Shown here piece after piece: positions 44,032-52,105 of a DNA stretch of 64,000 nt. The DNA is from JAYPWI01 sp964629575 (lineage in GTDB: Bacteria > Actinomycetota > Acidimicrobiia > Acidimicrobiales > Poriferisodalaceae): assembly GCA_964629575.1 (NCBI GenBank), contig CAZVUM010000015.1, forward strand, positions 10,074-74,073, read 5' to 3'. The notes beneath the pieces were generated by a model, which was not told the DNA's origin, searched no databases, and saw only the letters and a program-made list of their open reading frames with translations. Position numbers and translations under genes: made by a program. The first letter of the stretch is position 1. Each line of letters starts with the position of its first letter.

Positions 44032-45398
44032 AGGTCGACCGAGGCCTGGTCCTGGCGGCGGGAGCCGGCGCCTTCGGCTCGCTCGACACCTCACTCAACA
44101 TCGCCTTCCCGGACCTCGTCGACGACTTCGGAATCGAGGTCGGCCAGCTGCAATGGGTGGTGGTCAGCTTCGTCTTGACCTACGGCGGACTACTGCTCGC
44201 AGCCGGCCAGCTCGGCGACCGCCTCGGCCACCAGCGCACCATGGCATTCGGCGCAGCGGGATCGATGGTCGCCATGGTGGCGTGCGCGACCGCGCCCACA
44301 TTCGGACTGTTCATCGCGGCCCGCGTGCTGCAAGGGGTGACCACCGCAGCGGTGATGGCCGCAGGACCGGCCCTGGCATCGCTGGCCTCTGGCACCGGCG
44401 AAAGGGCGAGAGCGATCAGCGTGTTCCAGCTCTCTGCAGGTGTCGGCGCAGCGATCGGTCCGGTGATCGGCGCACCGCTCGTGAACCTCGGCGGCTGGCC
44501 CGCGGTCTTCTGGTTCCGCGTCCCCGTCTCGCTGGGACTGCTGGCGCTCGGCCTGTCGGTCCGCCGCTCGGGACCAGCCGAACCGAGTTCGAGCGGAAGC
44601 GACGTTCGGGGCGCTGCCCTCACCGCTCTCGCGTTGGCCGGGGGGCTCCTCGTAGTGAACTCCGGCCGCGAGCTCGGCTGGCAATCGCCGCTGCTGTGGA
44701 CCACGGCCGGCCTCACTGTGGCGGTGGCGATTGCCTACCGCCGCCACGAGCGAAACGTGTCGACACCGATTCTCGAGCTCGGCCTGTTCCGCAACTTCAG
44801 ATTCGCGGCAGCCAACGGCCTCAACACGGCCTCCAACGCAGCAATGTTCGTCGCGTGGCTGCTGCTCCCGTCGCTCCTCGTCGACGAGATCGGTCTGTCG
44901 GTGTTCGCAGGCGGGTTCGTCCTGGCTGCGTCACCGGCGGCCATGGCCGTCACGGCCCCCTTCGCCGGACGATGGAGCGATCGAAGCCGCCCCGATCGGC
45001 CCGTGATCGCGGGCCTCAGCGTGGAAGGCGTGGGTCTGCTCCTTCTCGCATCCCTCGACACCAGGTCCTCCGCCTGGACGGCAGCAGCTGCGTTGGCACT
45101 GATCGGTGTCGGGCTGGGACTCTTCGCCTCACCCAACATGGCGCTGGTGATGTCGGCGTTGCCAGCGGAGCGTCAGGGCGTCGCGAGCGGATTGGCACTG
45201 CTGACCCGGACAGCGGGCATCGTCGTCGGGGTGGCAGGCTCGAGCGCAGTGTTCGACGCCCTCGAGCCGACGCGCGGTTACGACGAAGCCTTCTCGCTCA
45301 CCGCTCTCGCCAGCGCCGCCCTCGCCGGACTGTGCGTTCTGGTCGCCCTCGCCGCCGCCCGCTCCCCCACGACCCCTTCCCCTTCTGCCAGCTCGTAG
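44028..45398 (+). CDS. MFS transporter (DHA2-like drug/solute exporter)
   Basis: The 456-residue protein is a major facilitator with about 13-14 hydrophobic segments. Motif A is seen in GQLGDRLGHQRTMAFG near residue 65, and the family C-type motif in FQLSAGVGAAIGPVIGAPLV near 145. Together with NIAFPDLVDDFGIEVGQLQWVV at the start this points to the DHA2/EmrB branch. It sits in the cytoplasmic membrane. GTG at 44028 overlaps the amidase stop by four bases, so it may transport the amidase substrate or product. The last codons and the stop lie inside a long hairpin. Confidence 0.88.
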   Translation: MKVDRGLVLAAGAGAFGSLDTSLNIAFPDLVDDFGIEVGQLQWVVVSFVLTYGGLLLAAGQLGDRLGHQRTMAFGAAGSMVAMVACATAPTFGLFIAARVLQGVTTAAVMAAGPALASLASGTGERARAISVFQLSAGVGAAIGPVIGAPLVNLGGWPAVFWFRVPVSLGLLALGLSVRRSGPAEPSSSGSDVRGAALTALALAGGLLVVNSGRELGWQSPLLWTTAGLTVAVAIAYRRHERNVSTPILELGLFRNFRFAAANGLNTASNAAMFVAWLLLPSLLVDEIGLSVFAGGFVLAASPAAMAVTAPFAGRWSDRSRPDRPVIAGLSVEGVGLLLLASLDTRSSAWTAAAALALIGVGLGLFASPNMALVMSALPAERQGVASGLALLTRTAGIVVGVAGSSAVFDALEPTRGYDEAFSLTALASAALAGLCVLVALAAARSPTTPSPSASS

Positions 45399-45430
45399 GG
45401 ACACTCCAGTGTCTCTGGAAGCTGGCAGAA
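45383..45430 (+). terminator. Hairpin overlapping the MFS stop codon
   Basis: Outer arms TTCTGCCAGCT and AGCTGGCAGAA (11 bp) enclose a second inverted repeat, GACAC and GTGTC with four-base loop. The stem contains the last codons of the MFS gene. It is followed by the stop of an SDR remnant on the other strand, so it may end both. Confidence 0.6.
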
Positions 45431-45437
45431 CGATGGG

Positions 45438-45715
45438 CTACCTCTCGAGGAGCAGATCCAGCGCCTCCGGAAGGCTGGGGCGTGAGGTTCTGCCGCCGTC
45501 GACCGTGATCGCCTGGCCGGTCACGAAGCGCGATTCGTCCGACGCGAGCCACGCGGCCACGTCATTGACGTCGCCCGGCGAGCCGATGTGACCGACGGGA
45601 TGCAGGCGGGCGAGTGCAGCCACTGCTTCGTCGCGACGCGGGTACGCCCCCTTTCGACGCGGAATAGGCCGTGTGCAGCGGGTTGGCGGCGAAGCCTTCG
45701 ATGGAGCCCGAGTTC
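45438..45715 (-). pseudogene. SDR (short-chain dehydrogenase) remnant
   Basis: Two pieces of an SDR are readable. First SGSIEGFAANPLHTAYSASKGGV, the catalytic YxxxK region, ends near 45645 in one frame. Then DEAVAALARLHPVGHIGSP and WLASDESRFVTGQAITVDGG, the C-terminus, run to a stop at 45438 in another frame. The usual 35-40 residues between the two regions are missing and the frame shifts at the join. The N-terminal Rossmann strand is also absent. Decayed, or misassembled. Confidence 0.65.
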
Positions 45716-45853
45716 CACGAGCGCCGCGACATCGGCACTCGGGTCGTACTGCTGCTTGGCGTCGTATCCGGCGACGAACCCTTCATCGAGGTGCTCGGGC
45801 CCCGCGTGTCGCGACTCATCGAGCCACCACGACGGCGGATCGACAGCTGTCAT
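45706..45853 (-). pseudogene. N-terminal fragment of a SAM-dependent methyltransferase-like gene
   Basis: The ATG at 45853 overlaps the hydantoinase stop (ATGA) and opens PSWWLDESRHAGPEHLD, then EGFVAGYDAKQQYDPSADVAALVELG. This resembles the N-termini of actinobacterial class I methyltransferases before motif I. After 49 codons it runs directly into the SDR remnant in a different frame, so only the beginning is left. The overlap with the hydantoinase gene suggests an original operon partner. Confidence 0.5.
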
Positions 45854-48800
45854 GGCGCGGCGCCGTACCCGCCCCCGCCGGGGGTTTCGATCTCGAACGA
45901 ATCCCCGGCTGCAACCTCCACCCGAACGGACGCGGGCAGCTCTTGGCTCGACCCGTCCTTTCGGATGACCCGGTTGATTCCGACATCGCCGTTCGCCCCG
46001 CCATCGACGCCGAACGGTTCGACCTTTCGGCGCGACGACAGCACGTTCACCGTCATGTCCTCCCCGAACGTGATTCGGCGCACGACACCATCTCCGCCAC
46101 GATGAGCGCCGACCCCGCCGGACCCATGGCGAATCCGGAAGTGGTCGAGGTGAACAGGATGACGCCACTCGAGGATCTCGGGATCGGTGAGCCGGGTGTT
46201 GGTCATGTGGGTGTGCACGCCGGTAGCACCGTCGGCGGTCGGGGTGGCCCCCGCTCCCCCGCAGATCGTCTCGTAGTACTGGTGATCGTCGTTGCCCCAG
46301 ATGAAGTTGTTCATGGTGCCCTGCGATCCGGCGACGGGACCGAGGGCGCCGAAGAGTGTGTCGACGATCAGCTGTGAGGTCTCGACGTTGCCCGCGATCA
46401 CGGCGGCCGGGTAGTGGGGGCTGATGAGGGACGGATCGGGGATGACGATGTCGAGTGGCTTCAAACACCCGGCGTTGAGGGGAATGGCGTCGTTGACCAT
46501 GCAGCGGAACACGTACAGCACCGCCGATCGGCACACCGCCTGCGGTGCATTGAAGTTGCCGGGGTGCTGGTCACTCGTTCCGGTGAAATCGATGGTCGCT
46601 GAGCGACGCTCGTGATCGACGGTGATCTTCACCGACACCCGATGGCCGTCGTCCATCTCGCAGGTGAACTCGCTGTCGGTCAGGGCGTCGATCACTCGAC
46701 GCACCGATTCCTCGGCGTTGTCCATCACGTGCCGCATGTACGCGTGCACGACGTCGAGCCCGTAGTGGTCGATGACGCGATGGAGTTCGGTCGTGCCGCG
46801 TTCGCAGGCCGCGACCTGCGCTTTGAGATCAGCGACGTTGTAGTCGGGGTTGCGTGCCGGCCACGGCCCAGACGCCAAGAGCTCGCGCAACTCGTCTTCG
46901 AGAAAGCGACCGCCCTCCACCAGCTTGACGTTGTCGAAGACGAGACCTTCCTGGTCGATCGTGGTCGAATCGGCCGGCGCCGATCCTGGCACCATTCCGC
47001 CGATGTCGGCGTGGTGCCCGCGTGCGGCGACGTAGAAGATCCGCTCGCCGGTCGCGTCATCGAAGACCGGCTTCACGACAGTGACGTCGGGGAGATGCGT
47101 GCCGCCGTTGTAGGGCGCGTTGAGGACGTAGGCGTCGCCCTGCTGCATCGCGGGGTTGTTGCGGATGACGGACTTGATGGCCTCGCTCATCGACCCGAGA
47201 TGGATCGGGAGGTGGGGAGCGTTCGCGATGAGCTCGCCGTCCGGGTCGAACACCGCGCAGCTGAAGTCCAGCCGCTCCTTGATGTTCACCGAGACCGAGG
47301 TGTTCTCCAGCACGACGCCCATCTGCTCGGCGATGTTCATGAAGAGGTTGTTGAAGATCTCGAGCTGAACCGGGTCGACATCCGTGCCGACCGCCGCCCG
47401 CTCGGGTCGGGCCTCGACCCGTTGCAGGACGAGATCGCCAGCGGCCGTGAGACGCCCCGCCCACCCGGGTTCGATCACCGTGGTCGCGTTGGCTTCGACC
47501 AGGACGGCCGGTCCAGCCACGGGGGTGTCGGCGGGGAGGCGAGCGCGATCGATGAACGGAGTCGGTCGCTCCTCCCCGGCCATCACGGCGGGGAAGACGC
47601 CGAGTTGGGCGGCAGCGAGCGTCTCGCCTGGCGCGCCACCGACGTCGAACAACACGTCGTCCGCCCGCCCGATCGCCTCGACCTGAAGTGACTCGACGAT
47701 CAGATCCTTCTCCGGCGAGACGAAACCGAATCGCGCCGCGTGAACAGCCTCGAAGGCGCCCACGATCTCGTTGAGCTCACCCGCCGGGACCTGCAGCGCC
47801 GTGTCGGACCCCGCGTATCGCAGGGCTAGCCGGTGGACGAGTTCGAGTCGGTCGGGGGCGACTCCCTGTTCGAGCACCGCCTTCTCGCACGCGGTGTCGA
47901 GCCGGTGCCATCGCTCCTCGAAACCGGCCAGGAGTTCGGCCGCGAGAACCGCCTCGACACCGTCGTCTCTCACGTCGCGGATGTCGGCCAACCCGATTCC
48001 GAGGGCGGAGAGCACACCCGCGTGCGGGTGAATGTGGACCTCTTCGATCGCGAGGCGGTCGGCGACCAGGCAGGCGTGTTGGCCTCCCGCGCCGCCGAAA
48101 CAGACGAGGGCGTAGTTGGTGACGTCGTGCCCTCGTTCGACGGAGATCTTCTTGATCGCGTTGGCCATGTTCTCCACAGCGATCTCGAGGAAGCCCTCGG
48201 CTACAGAGGCGACGGTCTGCTCAACGCCCGTCGATGCTGACACCTCGCTCGCGAGTGCGCGGAACGCCGACTGGGTCGCTTGGAGGGCCAGCGGTTCGTC
48301 GCCGTCTGGACCGAACACCTGCGGGAAGAACTCCGGACGCAGCTTTCCCAGCACCACGTTGCAATCGGTGACGGCGAGCGGGCCGTCGTTGCCGTAGCAG
48401 CGCGGCCCCGGATCGGCGCCCGCTGAGTCCGGCCCGACGCGCATCCGGCTTCCGTCGAAGAAGAGAATCGACCCGCCGCCGGCGGCCACGGTGTGGATGT
48501 CGATCATGGGGGCGCGAACGCGGACGCCCGCGACCGCGGTCTCGTAGCTTCGTTCGAGCTCGCCGGCGAAGTGCGACACATCGGTGGACGTTCCACCCAT
48601 GTCGAAACCGATCAGGTTGTCGAACCCTGCGGCCTGTGCCGTTCGCACCATCCCGACGACTCCGCCGGCTGGGCCGGACAGCAGCGCGTCCTTGCCCTGG
48701 AAGCGGTGCGCGTCGGTGAGCCCGCCGTTCGATTGCATGAACATGAGGCGAGTCGCAGAGCCGTCGGCTCCGCGGAGCCGTTCGTCGACCTGGGCCACGT

Positions 48801-49470
48801 ACCGGCGGAGGATGGGTGAGAGGTACGCGTCGACGACGGTGGTGTCGCCCCGGGGCACGATCTTCATCAGCGGGCTGACCTCGTGGCTCACCGAGACCTG
48901 CCCGAACCCCAGCTCGCGGGCCAGCTCGGCCAGCCGGACCTCGTGCGCGGGGTGACGATCGGCATGAACGAGCACGATCGCGACGCTGTCGATGCCAGCC
49001 TGCTTCGCCGCGGCGAGACCGGCGCGGACGCTCTCGACGTCGAGCGGGGTGACGATGTCGCCGCGGGGACCCATTCGCTCGTCGACCTCGAGCACGTCGA
49101 CGTAGAGCATTTCGGGGAGCACGATGTCGAGCGCGAACAGATCCGGGCGCGTCTGGTAGGCGATGCGGAGGACGTCGGCGAAGCCGCGGGTGGTGACCAG
49201 CAGCGTGGGCTCGCCCTGGCGTTCGAGCAGCGCATTCGTAGCGACGGTCGTGCCCATCTTCACCGAATCGATGAGTTGGACCGGGAGCTGGTCGGCGTCG
49301 CCGACCTCGAGGAACTCGCGGATGCCCTGGACCGCTGCATCGCCGTAGCGGCGGGGATTCTCCGAGAGCAGCTTGTGGGTCACGGTCGACCCGTCGGGCC
49401 GCCGCGCGACCACATCGGTGAACGTCCCCCCACGGTCGATCCAGAACTGCCAACCAGGTTCCTCGGCCAT
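45850..49470 (-). CDS. Hydantoinase A/B fusion (5-oxoprolinase family)
   Basis: The 1206-residue protein fuses HyuA and HyuB, the layout of ATP-dependent 5-oxoprolinase. It starts QFWIDRGGTFTDVVARRPDG (N-terminal hydantoinase A), has KMGTTVATNALLER, FDMGGTSTDVS near 300 and the ATPase-like CFGGAGGQHACLVAD near 470. The B part starts near 690 with VQLEIFNNLFMNIAEQMGVVL, then SCAVFDPDGELIANAPHLPIHLGSM and a C-terminal GIRHGSGG-type region RIRHGSGGVGAHRGGDGV near 1150. The length matches OPLAH-type enzymes. It would open 5-oxoproline or a related hydantoin with ATP. ATG at 49470 is used. Its 3' end overlaps a methyltransferase fragment. Confidence 0.92.
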   Translation of the reverse strand: MAEEPGWQFWIDRGGTFTDVVARRPDGSTVTHKLLSENPRRYGDAAVQGIREFLEVGDADQLPVQLIDSVKMGTTVATNALLERQGEPTLLVTTRGFADVLRIAYQTRPDLFALDIVLPEMLYVDVLEVDERMGPRGDIVTPLDVESVRAGLAAAKQAGIDSVAIVLVHADRHPAHEVRLAELARELGFGQVSVSHEVSPLMKIVPRGDTTVVDAYLSPILRRYVAQVDERLRGADGSATRLMFMQSNGGLTDAHRFQGKDALLSGPAGGVVGMVRTAQAAGFDNLIGFDMGGTSTDVSHFAGELERSYETAVAGVRVRAPMIDIHTVAAGGGSILFFDGSRMRVGPDSAGADPGPRCYGNDGPLAVTDCNVVLGKLRPEFFPQVFGPDGDEPLALQATQSAFRALASEVSASTGVEQTVASVAEGFLEIAVENMANAIKKISVERGHDVTNYALVCFGGAGGQHACLVADRLAIEEVHIHPHAGVLSALGIGLADIRDVRDDGVEAVLAAELLAGFEERWHRLDTACEKAVLEQGVAPDRLELVHRLALRYAGSDTALQVPAGELNEIVGAFEAVHAARFGFVSPEKDLIVESLQVEAIGRADDVLFDVGGAPGETLAAAQLGVFPAVMAGEERPTPFIDRARLPADTPVAGPAVLVEANATTVIEPGWAGRLTAAGDLVLQRVEARPERAAVGTDVDPVQLEIFNNLFMNIAEQMGVVLENTSVSVNIKERLDFSCAVFDPDGELIANAPHLPIHLGSMSEAIKSVIRNNPAMQQGDAYVLNAPYNGGTHLPDVTVVKPVFDDATGERIFYVAARGHHADIGGMVPGSAPADSTTIDQEGLVFDNVKLVEGGRFLEDELRELLASGPWPARNPDYNVADLKAQVAACERGTTELHRVIDHYGLDVVHAYMRHVMDNAEESVRRVIDALTDSEFTCEMDDGHRVSVKITVDHERRSATIDFTGTSDQHPGNFNAPQAVCRSAVLYVFRCMVNDAIPLNAGCLKPLDIVIPDPSLISPHYPAAVIAGNVETSQLIVDTLFGALGPVAGSQGTMNNFIWGNDDHQYYETICGGAGATPTADGATGVHTHMTNTRLTDPEILEWRHPVHLDHFRIRHGSGGVGAHRGGDGVVRRITFGEDMTVNVLSSRRKVEPFGVDGGANGDVGINRVIRKDGSSQELPASVRVEVAAGDSFEIETPGGGGYGAAP

Positions 49471-49495
49471 GGCCGCCGAGCCTACGTCCGCCAAC

Positions 49496-49521
49496 AGGGG
49501 TCAGACACGGGTCTGACCCCT
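49496..49521. repeat. Palindrome AGGGGTCAGAC-N4-GTCTGACCCCT
   Basis: Eleven-base arms with a four-base loop ACGG, 25 bp upstream of the hydantoinase start. Further GGTCAG and CTGACC words occur at 49550-49610. The form is that of a dispersed REP-type palindrome and not a simple operator, though it could affect the hydantoinase promoter. Confidence 0.6.
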
Positions 49522-49603
49522 AGTGCGCGCGGAGGGTGGTATCGCCTGGTCAGCGGACTGGGGGATTGTCTGACCTTGGTCAGCGGGTCGTCGCTGATCG
49601 TGG

Positions 49604-50416
49604 TCAGAGGATGTAGTCCTCGCCGGACGCGCGGACGGTGATCTCGGCGATCGACACGCCCCACGGTTGGTCGATCGCGTACACGATCTGCTCGGCGAGG
49701 TCGTCGGGGACGAGTGTCCAGTAGTCGATCGCCTCCCGGTCACCTCGCTCGCCCTCGGCGATCTGTTCCATCCGCTGACCGAAGTTCGCCGCGTTCTGAC
49801 CGAGGATCCCCACGATGGCCTCCGGGTTGACGATGCCGCTGCCGAGCCCGGTCCCCGGCACCCCCGTCGGGCGGACCACCGTCACCTTGATCTTGCCCTG
49901 CGATTCCACCCGAAGCGTCTCGGAGAGGATGTTCACCGCGGCCTTCGTCGCGGTGTACACGGCCGATCCGGCGACCGGGAAGTTGCCATAGATCGAGCTC
50001 AGGTTCACCACGTGCCCGCGACCCTGGCGGATCATGTGATCGTGCGCCGCTGTGATGCCGTGCAGCACGCCCTTGAAGTTGATGTCGATGCAGCGGTCCC
50101 ACGCCTCAGCGGCCTCTTCGTGATCCGCGTAGAAGGCCAGCGGCATCACCCCGGCGTTGTTCACCATCACGTCGAGCGAACCCCATCGGTCCACCGCATG
50201 CTGGGCCAACTCGAACATCTGCGCCCGGTCGGTCACATCGGCGACGAACGTCGAGACCCGCTCCCCTCCCCGTTCGGCGAGTTGGGCCAGTCCCTCAGCA
50301 TCGACGTCGGAGGCCACGACGTTGGAACCCCGCGCCGCACACTTCTCCGTCACCAGCCGGCCGAAGCCGCCCACCGCGCCGGTCACCACCACCGTACGGC
50401 CCTCGAGATGCGACAT
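49604..50416 (-). CDS. SDR family oxidoreductase
   Basis: The 270-residue protein is a classical short-chain dehydrogenase. It has the cofactor loop TGAVGGFGRLV (T-G-x3-G-x-G), ASDVDAEG (Asp suggests NAD preference), VNNAGVMP, the catalytic Ser in NLSSIYGNFP, YTATKAAVN with the Tyr-Lys pair near residue 154-158, and RPTGVPGTGL. A helical C-terminal tail ends SGEDYIL. It reduces or oxidises a carbonyl/alcohol in the cytoplasm. It is 133 bp upstream of the hydantoinase gene with a palindrome between them, and 30 bp after the oxidoreductase gene. Substrate unknown. Confidence 0.9.
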   Translation of the reverse strand: MSHLEGRTVVVTGAVGGFGRLVTEKCAARGSNVVASDVDAEGLAQLAERGGERVSTFVADVTDRAQMFELAQHAVDRWGSLDVMVNNAGVMPLAFYADHEEAAEAWDRCIDINFKGVLHGITAAHDHMIRQGRGHVVNLSSIYGNFPVAGSAVYTATKAAVNILSETLRVESQGKIKVTVVRPTGVPGTGLGSGIVNPEAIVGILGQNAANFGQRMEQIAEGERGDREAIDYWTLVPDDLAEQIVYAIDQPWGVSIAEITVRASGEDYIL

Positions 50417-50446
50417 CGTTCGTCCCCGGTTCTGTCCCCCGGGTCG

Positions 50447-51247
50447 CTACAGCCCGGCGTACCAGTCGTAGCCGCGATCACCCCAGTAGTCACGAGGCTG
50501 CTCGTCGGTGAAACGGATCGTCCCGATGCGCTTCAGCATCTTGATGCCGTACTTGAGGGTCGTGGTGAGGCGAAGCGGGGCGCCATGCAGCTGGCTCAGC
50601 GGCTTGCCCTGGAGCTCGTAGGTGAGCATCGTCTGGCTGTGCATGATCGAGTCCCAATCCATCCCGACGTAGTACTGACCGTCTGGCGTCTCCAGAGACA
50701 CGTACTTGGTGGGCCCACCCAACTCATCGCGGTACAGGTCTGCGAAGTCGGAGAAGCGAGCACCGCCCCAGGTGACGATGTGGCTCCACCCCTCGATGCA
50801 CTTGTGTTCGACGGTTATCTCCAGCTTGGGAAGCGCTCGGATCTGCTCCATCGTGTGGGTTCCGAGCGCCTCGCCGCGCGGGCCCTCGACATCAAGTTGC
50901 CAGCGGGCGAGATCGATCTCGTCGCGAACGCCGTGACGACCGTTGACCCGCAGGAACGACGACTCGCTGCGATCGAACCTCGGTGCCTCGTGACCGTCGC
51001 GGAACGCACCGGCCCATATCACCTCATTGAGCTCGTGAACCCGCCGCAGCGGCCAGGGGATCCGGTCGTCGTGGCCGGCGTTCTGCGCCCAGCGAAAGCC
51101 GAGGTACCCGGCCACCGCGGCGCTGCCACCGACGAGAAAGGCCCGGCGGCTCTTCTTCTGATAATCCTCCGCCGAGACCGAAGGCGCCGCGTCGAGCTCG
51201 GCTCGATGCCGTGCCGCTTGTTCTTCGGGAGTCTCTCGATCAGCCAT
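50447..51247 (-). CDS. Tat-exported molybdopterin oxidoreductase (sulfite oxidase/MsrP-like fold)
   Basis: The 266-residue protein has a twin-arginine signal (SRRAFLVGG, residues 33-41) and the sulfite-oxidase-type molybdopterin fold. The molybdenum ligand Cys150 is in EHKCIEGWSHIVTWGG, and LHGAPLRLTTTLKYGIKMLKRI near 230 is the pterin pocket seen in YedY/MsrP-like enzymes. It is exported to the outer side of the membrane. The four-gene neighbourhood puts it eight bases inside the end of a cytochrome b gene, so this is a membrane redox pair like MsrPQ, though the partner is a b561-type protein. Substrate unknown. Confidence 0.88.
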   Translation of the reverse strand: MADRETPEEQAARHRAELDAAPSVSAEDYQKKSRRAFLVGGSAAVAGYLGFRWAQNAGHDDRIPWPLRRVHELNEVIWAGAFRDGHEAPRFDRSESSFLRVNGRHGVRDEIDLARWQLDVEGPRGEALGTHTMEQIRALPKLEITVEHKCIEGWSHIVTWGGARFSDFADLYRDELGGPTKYVSLETPDGQYYVGMDWDSIMHSQTMLTYELQGKPLSQLHGAPLRLTTTLKYGIKMLKRIGTIRFTDEQPRDYWGDRGYDWYAGL

Positions 51248-52022
51248 CGTCGCCCGCTCCCTCGGTCTCGTCGCCGGTTTCGCTCTCTGCGACATCGCTG
51301 TCGGCGGTGACCAGCTCGTACCCAGTGACCATGCTGGCGAAGTTGGACCAACCGGCTCGCAGGACCTGCAGGATGTGGATCACGAAGAAGACGAGGAAGG
51401 CCATCGCCGTCCAGAAGTGGATGAAGCGTGCCGTCTCGTATCCGCCGAGCACCGTGGTCAGCAGGCTCAGCTGAGTCGGCTTGAAGATGGCGAAGCCGGT
51501 CAGCAACGCCAACCCGCCGAGCAGGATCACCAGTGTGTAGGTCACCCGTTGTGCGGCGTTGTAGAAGCTCTGTGACGGCGGCGCCTTCTTGGTCAGCCGG
51601 AGATCGTGGGCCGCGACCCGCAGCGAGTCCCGCATCCAACCTCGCTCGGGCAGGATCCGCCGCCACTGGCCCGAGACCGCCAGGTAGGTGCCGAAGGCCA
51701 CGCCGTTGACGGCGAACAACCACCCGAAGGTCATGTGGAACGCGATGCCCTTTGCGAGCTTCCGGTCGAGCTGGAGCTTGTCGTAGACCCAGTCGGGGAA
51801 GAACTCGAACAGCGTCCAGTCGCCCCATCCGATCCGATAGACGTCGTTGGCCCAGTAGATCCGCAGCCCGCTCCAGATCATGATGAAGATCAGCGGGAAG
51901 TTGATCCAGTGCATCCAGCGCGAGGGCCGGGTGTGTTTCTCTACCGCTCGCCGCGCCGGAACCTCGGCGGTGACCGCCTGATCGTCCACGACGTCGAGAG
52001 TAGAGCGCTCGTCGGCTTCCAT
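51240..52022 (-). CDS. Cytochrome b561-like membrane subunit
   Basis: The 260-residue protein has four to five membrane helices and His residues placed as in b-type cytochromes: H30 and the HWINFPLIFIMIWSGL helix (His38), GIAFHMTFGWLFAVN, and HFWTAMAFLVFFVIHILQVL near 225. It should carry two b hemes and pass electrons between quinol and the exported molybdoenzyme whose start overlaps it by eight bases. The C-terminus is a short acidic tail. ATG at 52022 gives an N-terminal stretch of 30 polar residues before the first helix. Confidence 0.88.
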   Translation of the reverse strand: MEADERSTLDVVDDQAVTAEVPARRAVEKHTRPSRWMHWINFPLIFIMIWSGLRIYWANDVYRIGWGDWTLFEFFPDWVYDKLQLDRKLAKGIAFHMTFGWLFAVNGVAFGTYLAVSGQWRRILPERGWMRDSLRVAAHDLRLTKKAPPSQSFYNAAQRVTYTLVILLGGLALLTGFAIFKPTQLSLLTTVLGGYETARFIHFWTAMAFLVFFVIHILQVLRAGWSNFASMVTGYELVTADSDVAESETGDETEGAGDDG

Positions 52023-52105
52023 GATCGATCGAACCGCCGGACACGCCCGCCCGGTTCCCGAGGCGCAGCTCCGTAAGAAGTTCGTAAGAACTCAGGGTTG
52101 GACGA

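Noticed and set aside
49540..49610. Repeated GGTCAG words before the SDR stop as an operator
   Set aside because: Spacing is irregular and the words lie at the 3' end of a gene; probably decay of the neighbouring palindrome family or chance.
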